DNA of 5,268 nt from an uncultured Clostridium sp. (GTDB lineage Bacteria; Bacillota; Clostridia; Lachnospirales; Lachnospiraceae), in NCBI GenBank assembly GCA_937902905.1, contig CALELW010000249.1, forward strand, positions 1 to 5,268, in the 5' to 3' direction. Below, one piece after another: positions 1 through 5,156 of this stretch. Below the pieces are notes generated by a model. That model did no database searches. It saw only the letters and a list, made by a program, of their open reading frames with translations, and was not told the DNA's origin. The translations under genes were made by a program, and so were the position numbers. The first letter of the stretch is position 1, and each line of letters begins with the position of its first letter.

Positions 1-290
1 CCATACAGCACCGCTTCCTTTGTCACGGCGTTCTCATTCAAATAGAAAAGTACCGTCATACCACGGTGATTGAGCAGCGGATTCACAACCACACAAAGTG
101 CCACCACCGTAAGACTTCCCACAAAGGATTTAAGCATTTTCATAAATCCTCTATTCAGTGAAACATCAATTCCCATCAATAACAAAAGCAGTCCATACAA
201 AAGCGGATGCCCTGCCACAATCAAAAGAACCAGTGTCATGATATAATATACAAACAAAACTGCCGGATGCCTTCGCGTCATCGCATTCAT
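1..290 (-). CDS. ecfT: EcfT-family ECF transporter transmembrane subunit (partial, 5' end only)
   Basis: The reverse strand is open from an ATG at 290-288 to the left edge and gives 96 residues. They begin MNAMTRRHPAV, followed by a hydrophobic helix (about residues 11-38), a short charged loop (NRGFMKMLK) and a second hydrophobic stretch. The segment then reads NPLLNHRGMTVLFYL and VTKEAVLYG, the signature I associate with clostridial EcfT proteins (an NPxxNHxGxTxLFYL motif followed by a TxExxxYG segment). EcfT is the membrane scaffold of energy-coupling-factor transporters, linking two ATPases to a vitamin-binding S component. The ribosome site AGGAGG (301-296) lies five bases before this ATG; a second ATG at codon 4 sits less well. 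It follows the DUF4430 gene by 11 bases, so the two should be co-transcribed. The substrate is not visible here; cobalamin is inferred from the divergent riboswitch. The C-terminal half is outside the window. Confidence 0.85.
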   Translation of the reverse strand, partial: MNAMTRRHPAVLFVYYIMTLVLLIVAGHPLLYGLLLLLMGIDVSLNRGFMKMLKSFVGSLTVVALCVVVNPLLNHRGMTVLFYLNENAVTKEAVLY

Positions 291-301
291 GTTTTCCTCC
301 T

Positions 302-1099
302 CTAGTACTCATACTCACAAACATAATAAAATACAATCGTATCACCATTTGATACCTGATAGTTACTCGCTCCCACATTCGGCGTCTTGCCATTGACCGA
401 ATACATCCAGCCGCTCTCGCTGCCACAGTCATACTGATACAAGCCGCCAATTCCTTTCACATAATATGTGCCATACATTGGAGTGAACTCGCTATCTAAA
501 GCAATGTTGTTCTCTTTTGTAATTCGCTTCAATATATCATACACGGACTCTTTTTCCGTGAAGGAGCATTTGCCGGAATAATAAATTCCGGATGCCGGAA
601 TCACCTCTTCTAATCCATTTTTCCACAACTCTTTTTTCTTTAAAATCTTCTTACACTCAATTTCAAAAGAAACTTCATTTTTCGGTTTTTCCGTTGGCTT
701 TTCGGTCGGTTTTACAGTGACTGGTTTTTGGGTCGAAATCGGTTTTTTGGTAGCATTTTTCCCAGATTTTTCTTCTGCCTTTTTTATTTTATCCTTTTTC
801 GGTGCAGTCGCAGCCGCCGGCTTCACAGTCGGTTTTTCTGTATTTTTTCCTTTGATTTTCTCTTTTGGTGTACTTGTACTTACTGCCGTTTTCTGCTGGG
901 GAGTCTTTGTTGGCTCTACCGTTTTTGTTGATTCCGGTTTCGCCGTCTCCTTTTTTTCTACCGATACCACATCTTCTTCTAAAGCATAGTGTGTATCTTC
1001 CTGCTTATTTGTCTTTTGTACTCCCTGTATCATAAGCGCCCCAATGACAACAAAAAACAGTATCACACAGGCGATAATTCCTTTTTGATTCCACTTCAT
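302..1099 (-). CDS. Membrane-anchored DUF4430 (transcobalamin-like C-terminal) protein
   Basis: This encodes 265 residues. Residues 7-26 form one N-terminal hydrophobic helix without a lipobox, most likely a signal anchor facing outward. Residues about 45-142 are a low-complexity Lys/Thr/Pro/Glu linker (KPTEKPTEKPK type), suited to spanning the cell wall. Residues about 143-265 are a DUF4430 domain, seen in GLYQYDCGSESGWMYSVNG, the NVGASNY turn and the SNGDTIVFYYVC strand. The fold is related to the C-terminal domain of transcobalamin and intrinsic factor. Four Cys (149, 178, 225, 261) lie in the domain and could form disulfides. The start was chosen as ATG 1099-1097 because GGAGG (1111-1107) sits seven bases before it; a longer TTG-started reading from 1144 would overlap the promoter. 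EcfT follows directly, suggesting a ligand-presenting protein for an ECF importer. Cobalamin as ligand is inference; DUF4430 also occurs in adhesin-like proteins. Confidence 0.85.
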   Translation of the reverse strand: MKWNQKGIIACVILFFVVIGALMIQGVQKTNKQEDTHYALEEDVVSVEKKETAKPESTKTVEPTKTPQQKTAVSTSTPKEKIKGKNTEKPTVKPAAATAPKKDKIKKAEEKSGKNATKKPISTQKPVTVKPTEKPTEKPKNEVSFEIECKKILKKKELWKNGLEEVIPASGIYYSGKCSFTEKESVYDILKRITKENNIALDSEFTPMYGTYYVKGIGGLYQYDCGSESGWMYSVNGKTPNVGASNYQVSNGDTIVFYYVCEYEY

Positions 1100-1106
1100 C
1101 TGAAAG

Positions 1107-1111
1107 CCTCC
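1107..1111 (-). promoter_or_regulatory. Ribosome binding site fixing the DUF4430 gene start
   Basis: GGAGG on the reverse strand lies seven bases before the ATG at 1099-1097. It favours that ATG over the upstream in-frame TTG at 1144-1142, which has no such site and would place coding sequence inside the promoter. Confidence 0.75.
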
Positions 1112-1130
1112 AAAAAACTTCTTATATGAC

Positions 1131-1160
1131 AGAGTAACAAACAATGGACAAATCTGTCAA
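1131..1160 (-). promoter_or_regulatory. Leftward sigma-A-type promoter for the DUF4430-ecfT operon
   Basis: On the reverse strand a perfect -35 TTGACA (1160-1155) is followed by an 18-base spacer and TACTCT (1136-1131). TACTCT is preceded by TGT, giving an extended -10 pattern TGnTAnnnT. Transcription would start near 1124 and give a leader of about 25 bases, too short for a riboswitch. This operon therefore has no visible cobalamin riboswitch of its own within the window. Motif-based call only. Confidence 0.55.
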
Positions 1161-1173
1161 GCGTTGGTATAAT
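1145..1173 (+). promoter_or_regulatory. Rightward sigma-A-type promoter for the riboswitch operon
   Basis: TGGACA (1145-1150, one mismatch to TTGACA) and a perfect TATAAT (1168-1173) are separated by 17 bases. Transcription would begin near 1180, about 23 bases before the riboswitch. Its -35 lies next to the -35 of the leftward promoter, so the two promoters are back to back and could compete for polymerase. A second possible -10, TATAAA at 1186-1191, has only a poor partner. Confidence 0.7.
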
Positions 1174-1202
1174 ATCTTGCGATGGTATAAATAATATTAG
1201 TA

Positions 1203-1374
1203 ACCATGAGGTTCTTTTGAGATTAATAGGGAAGACGGTGTGAATCCGCCGCAGCCCCCGCTGCCGTATTAGGGGATGGCTTGTACATAAATGTCACTGG
1301 CATATGCCGGGAAGGCGTACAAGATTGGTTAAACCTTCCAAATGAACCTTAAGTCGGAAGACCTGCCTTATGGT
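1203..1374 (+). ncRNA. Cobalamin riboswitch aptamer
   Basis: The conserved blocks of the cobalamin riboswitch family appear in order: TTAATAGGGAA (1223-1233), CGGTGTGAATCCG (1236-1248), GCAGCCCCCGCTGCCGTA (1251-1268), CACTG (1295-1299), GGGAAGG (1309-1315) and the B12-box-like AAGTCGGAAGACCTGCC (1351-1367). Closing helices can be drawn by eye: ACCAT (1203-1207) with ATGGT (1370-1374), and AGGTTC (1209-1214) with GAACCT (1344-1349). An inner arm is closed by CTTGTAC (1280-1286) pairing with GTACAAG (1317-1323). It lies between the rightward promoter and the secreted DUF4430 gene, so cobalamin should repress that operon. Which cobalamin form is bound cannot be read reliably by eye. Confidence 0.95.
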
Positions 1375-1448
1375 GTGAAATGTGACCTTTCGGAGGGAGA
1401 GGAAATGTTTTGACTATTCATTCTAGTCATCACAGGTCCTTGTACGCC
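1314..1448 (+). promoter_or_regulatory. Candidate antiterminator pairing between aptamer and terminator arm
   Basis: GGCGTACAAG at 1314-1323 is perfectly complementary to CTTGTACGCC at 1439-1448. The first segment belongs to an aptamer helix and includes the last two G of the conserved GGGAAGG. The second is most of the 5' arm of the terminator hairpin at 1436-1469. Forming this ten-pair helix would break both the aptamer arm and the terminator, as expected of the ligand-free, transcription-on state. With cobalamin bound, 1317-1323 stays paired to 1280-1286 and the terminator is free to form. The complementarity is seen directly; the mechanism is inference. Confidence 0.6.
1392..1413 (+). other. 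Strong ribosome site with a two-codon start-stop ORF in the leader
   Basis: GGAGGGAGAGGAA (1392-1404) is followed by ATG TTT TGA (1405-1413), a Met-Phe-stop reading. It is the best-looking ribosome site in the leader but does not serve the main gene. It lies between the aptamer and the terminator hairpin (starting 1436), so a ribosome held there could affect folding. It may equally be a relic or a chance purine-rich stretch. Confidence 0.35.
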
Positions 1449-1476
1449 CTTTTTTCGGGAATACGGGACTTTTCTT
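1436..1476 (+). terminator. Riboswitch-controlled intrinsic terminator in the leader
   Basis: The hairpin pairs GTCCT (1436-1440) with GGGAC (1465-1469), GTA (1442-1444) with TAC (1462-1464), and CCC (1447-1449) with GGG (1457-1459). It has a one-base bulge, a small CG/AA internal loop and a T-rich loop. TTTTCTT (1470-1476) follows at once. It sits 61 bases after the aptamer and before the true start codon at 1533, the expected place for a transcriptional off-switch. The stem is imperfect and the T-run is broken by one C, so strength is uncertain. Confidence 0.6.
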
Positions 1477-1518
1477 ATGTTATCGCAATACCAGAACAAA
1501 AATACGCGATACGCGAGA

Positions 1519-1525
1519 AAGAAGG
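1519..1525 (+). promoter_or_regulatory. Ribosome binding site deciding the start at 1533
   Basis: AAGAAGG lies seven bases before ATG 1533-1535, and the protein from this ATG begins directly with a classical signal peptide. This argues against the in-frame TTG at 1410, whose extra 41 codons would run through the terminator hairpin. Confidence 0.65.
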
Positions 1526-1532
1526 TTTTTCT

Positions 1533-2783
1533 ATGAAAAACAAAAAGAAACTTTTATCCGTTCTTTTAGTCTTTGTTATGACAGTAAGTGTCTTTCATGG
1601 CTATGCAGCAAAAGCAGCGGATACAGTCAAAGTAACACTTCGTCTTGAGCAGGATAATAAAACACTTGTTACACCGGTTGAAGTTACCCTGACCGATGAA
1701 GACAAAAAAGATTACGGCATCGGCCTCAGTACCGAAACACTTACCCCGCTTCATGCACTGGCTAAGTATCTTACTGAGAAAAAAGGTGCCACAACAGAAA
1801 CAATGAAAAATTATATTATGGCAAGTACAAGTCAGTACGGTTTGTATGTTACCGGTATTAATATCGATGGCAAATCCGACGGCAGTGCCTCCTCTGACGC
1901 TTTAGACGGCGTAAACTGGCTATATGCTGTAAATAATACAGACCCGGGTGTTGGTATGGGCTCCTATTCATTAAAAAATAATGATGCAGTCACCATCTAT
2001 GGCCTTTGGGGCGGCGGCACATGGCCAAATAACGTAGAAACAAATTACAGTTATTTTGAAAACAGCACCGTAAGCACAACAGTTTCCAGCAAAACTACTG
2101 TATCACTGAAGGGTGTAGGTTACGACGAGAATTACAGTCCGATTGTTAAGGCAATTAGTAAAGCAACTGTTGTAGCAGCAAAATATGAAAATGAATCCAG
2201 TACAGCAACCACCGGAAATGCTGTTACGTTAGCACAGACGGATGATAATGGTGTTGCTACTCTTTCCTTTGATAAAGCCGGTACTTATGTACTCTCCGCT
2301 TATCGTTTGGACAGCGACGGTAAACACTCCAACATTTCCAGACCATACGGAATTGTGAAAGTGCTTGCTGCTGTTACTGCACCAACAGCTACTCCAACTG
2401 TTAAACCAACGGCTACTCCGGCAGGAGATTCTCTTGGCAAACCGGTTCCAACAAAAACTCCGACTGCCACACCATCTAACAAAAATGTGAAAAAAGCCGC
2501 AAAAACACCTACTAAGGTAAAAGTTGTTGTGAAAAAGTCAAAGAAAAAGAAAAAATCTGTAACTGTTTCATGGAAAAAGGCAGCAAACGCAAAAGGATAC
2601 CGCATTACACTTTCCAAGAAAAAGAACGGCAAATACAAAAAAGTAGCAGATACGAAAAAAACAAAATACACCTTTAAGAAAACAAAGGGAACGTATTATG
2701 TAAAACTCACCGCTTATGTTGTAAAATCTGACAAAGCTACTTTCAGTAAAGCAACAAAACCAGTAAAATTCAAGGTAAAATAA
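1533..2783 (+). CDS. Secreted DUF4430 / Ig-like / lysine-rich FN3-like protein under cobalamin riboswitch
   Basis: This encodes 416 residues. Residues 1-28 are a signal peptide (MKNKKK, a hydrophobic core, and an AKA cleavage site). Residues about 30-160 form a DUF4430 domain: VKVTLRLEQ at the start, TPLHALAKYL, QYGLYVTGI, then GVNWLYAVNNTDPGVGMGSY and NNDAVTIYG, matching the GWMYSVNG..GASNY..NGDTIVFYY pattern of the divergent protein. Residues about 172-278 look like an Ig-like beta domain (TDDNGVATLSFDKAGTYVLSA). A Thr-Pro linker (281-316) leads to an FN3-like domain (323-416) in which about one residue in three is Lys (TVSWKKAANAKGYRI). No LPXTG sortase motif is present, so the basic tail may hold the protein to anionic wall polymers. 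The riboswitch leader implies a role in cobalamin acquisition, probably binding; that is inference. The next gene starts 4 bases after the stop. Confidence 0.88.
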   Translation: MKNKKKLLSVLLVFVMTVSVFHGYAAKAADTVKVTLRLEQDNKTLVTPVEVTLTDEDKKDYGIGLSTETLTPLHALAKYLTEKKGATTETMKNYIMASTSQYGLYVTGINIDGKSDGSASSDALDGVNWLYAVNNTDPGVGMGSYSLKNNDAVTIYGLWGGGTWPNNVETNYSYFENSTVSTTVSSKTTVSLKGVGYDENYSPIVKAISKATVVAAKYENESSTATTGNAVTLAQTDDNGVATLSFDKAGTYVLSAYRLDSDGKHSNISRPYGIVKVLAAVTAPTATPTVKPTATPAGDSLGKPVPTKTPTATPSNKNVKKAAKTPTKVKVVVKKSKKKKKSVTVSWKKAANAKGYRITLSKKKNGKYKKVADTKKTKYTFKKTKGTYYVKLTAYVVKSDKATFSKATKPVKFKVK

Positions 2784-2787
2784 TAAG

Positions 2788-4383
2788 ATGAAAAAAAAGA
2801 CATTTTTATGTCTGATACTCACCGCTGCTATCTTCCTTAGCGCATTTTCGACTTTTCGTAATGAACAGGGACTGGATGGTGCCAACGTGGTATCCTCTGT
2901 AACACCGGAGGATACCGCTGACTGCGGTGCTATTTGGACAAAAAAACTTTCCCAAAAAGGGTTCTCATGCAACTCAATTCCGATTATGGGAGCAAACGGC
3001 ATCTATGTCGTAAACTCCAATATCCTTTATGAACTGTCTTATGCAAATGGACAGGTTCTCAGACAAACTACTTTAAAAGAAAAAATGAACAGCGTCTGCA
3101 ACATGCTTCTTGAGGAGCATTTTTTATATATTCCGCTGGCAAATGGCACGATGGAATGTGTTGACATCACTTCGATGACAAGCCTATGGCAGAGCGAGTC
3201 GTTTGGCGGACAGTCTCTTTCGACTACCTTTTATCAGGACGGATATCTCTATGTCGGCACAACAAATGTTTTGTCAAACGTTACAACCACAGGTCTCTTC
3301 TACTGCCTGAATGCAAAGGATGGCTCAACCGTTTGGACTTATGAAGATACAGACCATCCGGGCGGTTACTATTGGAGCGGTGCCATTGTCTATAATGATG
3401 CACTTTATTTCACCGGTGATAACGGCATTTTAGTAAGCCACAGTCTCACGGAACCAGTTGTCTATGATACCACTGTTCTGACAACTACGTCAAACATCCG
3501 TGCCGGTCTTACTTACCACAAAAAAACCGATGCCCTTTATACCGTAGCAAAAGACGGTACATTATTTCAGATACAATGTAAGGAGCAAAAAATCACAAAG
3601 GTTTCCTCGGATAAAATTATGAATGGTGCCAATTTTATTACCTGCACCAGTACACCAACTATTTATAACAATCGTTTATATGTTGGATGTATGGCAGACC
3701 AATATGGCTATGTCTGTGTCATGGATGCCCTGACTTTAAAACCTATTTATCAGGTAAAGGGATTTCAAAATGCTGAAGTCAAATCTTCTCCTCTTGTGTC
3801 AACACGCGGCTCTTCTACCGGAGAAGCAACGATCTATTTCTCCATGAATGCGTTGCCGGGTGCTTTGTACGCATTTAAAGATATGGAAGGAAAAACAAGC
3901 TCCTCTCTTCACAGTTTGTATATTCCACAGGCAAAACAATACTGCTTATCCAGTATTACAGCCGATGACAAGGGACGTTTATACTATTCAAACGACAGTG
4001 GAACTCTGTTTTGTGTTACGCTTGCCAAAGATATTCCAGCCACAAGCACGCCGGCAGTCACAAGTACGCCAACTGCTTCTAATTCGCCTGCACCGGCTGC
4101 TAAAAAGTCTGTGTCAAAACCGAAGAAGCCATATGGCGTTAAGGTAAAGAAAAGCAAGAAAAAATACAAAGTTACCTGGAAAAAAAGAAGCAAAAAATAC
4201 CAGACCGTTATATCCTACCGGTATGGTAAGGGAAAATGGAAAAAGAAAACAATCAAAAAAAATACGACAGCAACGATTAAAAAGAGCAAAAAAAGACTGC
4301 AACTCCGACTGAGATGTAAAATCAAAAATCAGTCCAAATGGATTTATTCCGGTTATACGAAAACCTTTTCATTTCATCCCTGA
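2788..4383 (+). CDS. Secreted PQQ-like beta-propeller protein with lysine-rich C-terminal domain
   Basis: This encodes 531 residues. Residues 1-21 are a signal peptide without a lipobox. Residues about 45-415 carry repeated propeller strands of the PQQ/BamB type (LYVG.., GLFYCLNAKDGSTVWTY, AIVYNDALYFTG, TPTIYNNRLYVG, GYVCVMDALTLKPIYQV, GRLYYSNDSGTLFCV). I count about eight blades by eye. A Thr-Pro-Ser linker (416-437) leads to a basic domain (439-531, about one third Lys) resembling the tail of the preceding protein. The residues needed for enzymatic PQQ use were not identified, so a binding or scaffold role is likelier than a dehydrogenase. The start lies 4 bases after the upstream stop; only a weak AAGG (2772-2775) precedes it, so translational coupling is likely. 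Sharing the riboswitch transcript suggests a cobalamin role, comparable in fold class only to Bacteroides BtuG. Binding is not shown by the sequence. Confidence 0.85.
   Translation: MKKKTFLCLILTAAIFLSAFSTFRNEQGLDGANVVSSVTPEDTADCGAIWTKKLSQKGFSCNSIPIMGANGIYVVNSNILYELSYANGQVLRQTTLKEKMNSVCNMLLEEHFLYIPLANGTMECVDITSMTSLWQSESFGGQSLSTTFYQDGYLYVGTTNVLSNVTTTGLFYCLNAKDGSTVWTYEDTDHPGGYYWSGAIVYNDALYFTGDNGILVSHSLTEPVVYDTTVLTTTSNIRAGLTYHKKTDALYTVAKDGTLFQIQCKEQKITKVSSDKIMNGANFITCTSTPTIYNNRLYVGCMADQYGYVCVMDALTLKPIYQVKGFQNAEVKSSPLVSTRGSSTGEATIYFSMNALPGALYAFKDMEGKTSSSLHSLYIPQAKQYCLSSITADDKGRLYYSNDSGTLFCVTLAKDIPATSTPAVTSTPTASNSPAPAAKKSVSKPKKPYGVKVKKSKKKYKVTWKKRSKKYQTVISYRYGKGKWKKKTIKKNTTATIKKSKKRLQLRLRCKIKNQSKWIYSGYTKTFSFHP
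2887..2918 (+). repeat. Perfect-core inverted repeat inside the propeller gene
   Basis: GGTATCCTC (2889-2897) is the exact reverse complement of GAGGATACC (2908-2916). With wobble pairs the stem extends to 12 pairs (2887-2898 with 2907-2918) around an 8-base loop. A second hairpin, ACCGC (2914-2918) with GCGGT (2924-2928), shares the 3' arm, so the two exclude each other. It lies about 100 bases into the coding region, with no T-run after it. Confidence 0.5.
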
Positions 4384-4394
4384 TGTGCTAAGAT
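4366..4394 (+). promoter_or_regulatory. Possible promoter for the sirtuin gene
   Basis: TTTTCA (4366-4371, four of six to TTGACA), a 17-base spacer and TAAGAT (4389-4394) preceded by TGC make a plausible extended -10 promoter overlapping the end of the propeller gene. No terminator hairpin is visible between 4383 and 4433, so read-through from the riboswitch operon is also possible. Confidence 0.35.
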
Positions 4395-4432
4395 AAAATA
4401 GTCATTAGATTTACACAAGGGAGGTTTATAGC

Positions 4433-5152
4433 ATGAGTAAAGACCAAGAACAACTACTACAATGGATTGATGAATCCGATAATATTGTGTTTTTTGGCGG
4501 TGCCGGTGTCTCGACAGAAAGTAAAATTCCGGATTTTAGAAGTGTTGATGGATTATATAAGCAGAACTACGATTATCCGCCGGAAACGATTCTGTCCCAC
4601 AGTTTTTATATCCGTAACCCGGAAGAATTTTACCGCTTTTACCGGGATAAAATGCTGTTTCCTGACGCCGAGCCTAATGCCGCTCACATTGCTCTTGCCA
4701 ATTTGGAAAAGCAGGGCAAATTAAAAGCAGTAATTACACAAAACATCGATGGTCTGCACCAGAAGGCAGGAAGTAAGGAAGTATTAGAACTCCACGGCTC
4801 TGTTTTGCGAAATCACTGCACACACTGTCATAAATTTTATTCTTTAGAGGATATTTTAGCTATGGACGGTGTTCCTCACTGCGAATGTGGCGGCATCATA
4901 AAACCGGATGTCGTTCTCTATGAAGAAGGACTTGATATGCCGCTTATGGAACGTGCTATTTCCTATATCCGCAACGCTGATTTGCTGATTATCGGTGGCA
5001 CCTCTTTGGTTGTTTATCCGGCCGCCGGGTTAATTGATTACTATCAGGGCGATAAGCTGGTACTCATTAATAAGGATAAAACTTCAAAGGATAACCGTGC
5101 AAATCTTATCCTGCACGAACCAATTGGTGAGGTCTTAAAACCGCTCGCCTGA
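4433..5152 (+). CDS. cobB: Sir2-family NAD-dependent protein deacylase (sirtuin)
   Basis: This encodes 239 residues, a normal length for a bacterial sirtuin. It should remove acyl groups from protein lysines using NAD+, yielding nicotinamide and O-acyl-ADP-ribose, in the cytoplasm. Visible motifs are the NAD-binding GAGVSTES (23-30) with IPDFRS (32-37), TQNIDGLH (102-109), the catalytic His121 in LHGS, zinc ligands Cys129/Cys132 (CTHC) and Cys150/Cys152 (CEC), KPDVVLYEE (157-165), GGTSLVVYPA (188-197) and LVLINKD (209-215). The position before IPDFRS is Lys31, where Gly is common. The ribosome site AAGGGAGG (4417-4424) lies eight bases before the ATG. It sits 49 bases after the propeller gene on the same strand. 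The symbol cobB is used for the family; it reflects a historical cobalamin link in Salmonella and does not by itself tie this gene to B12. Confidence 0.93.
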   Translation: MSKDQEQLLQWIDESDNIVFFGGAGVSTESKIPDFRSVDGLYKQNYDYPPETILSHSFYIRNPEEFYRFYRDKMLFPDAEPNAAHIALANLEKQGKLKAVITQNIDGLHQKAGSKEVLELHGSVLRNHCTHCHKFYSLEDILAMDGVPHCECGGIIKPDVVLYEEGLDMPLMERAISYIRNADLLIIGGTSLVVYPAAGLIDYYQGDKLVLINKDKTSKDNRANLILHEPIGEVLKPLA

Positions 5153-5156
5153 CAAA

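Noticed and set aside
166..450. 94-codon reverse-strand open frame
   Set aside because: It overlaps the ends of both the DUF4430 and EcfT genes in another frame and has no ribosome site or recognisable domain.
717..989. Forward open frames opposite the Lys/Thr/Pro linker of the anchored DUF4430 gene
   Set aside because: They are Phe-rich antisense shadows of the lysine-rich (AAA/AAG) linker codons.
1100..1144. TTG-started extension of the anchored DUF4430 gene
   Set aside because: It would cover the -10 and ribosome site of its own promoter region, and the ATG at 1099 has GGAGG at ideal spacing.
1410..1532. N-terminal extension of the secreted DUF4430 gene from a TTG start
   Set aside because: The 41 extra codons run through the terminator hairpin and precede a perfectly placed signal peptide that has its own ribosome site, so 1533 is the better start.
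2388..2490. Short ACTCC/GCTAC-type repeated bases that might suggest a tandem repeat or CRISPR
   Set aside because: They are codon repeats of a Thr-Pro linker; there are no uniform repeat-spacer units.
2300..3002. Reverse-strand open frames rich in Phe and Val
   Set aside because: They are antisense shadows of the lysine-rich tail and Thr-Pro linker, with no ribosome site or plausible domain.
3848..4302. Forward and reverse open frames over the propeller C-terminus
   Set aside because: They lie in other frames of a well-supported gene, with skewed composition and no start signals.
4467..4724. Forward open frame inside the sirtuin gene
   Set aside because: The sirtuin frame carries all the catalytic and zinc motifs; this frame has none.
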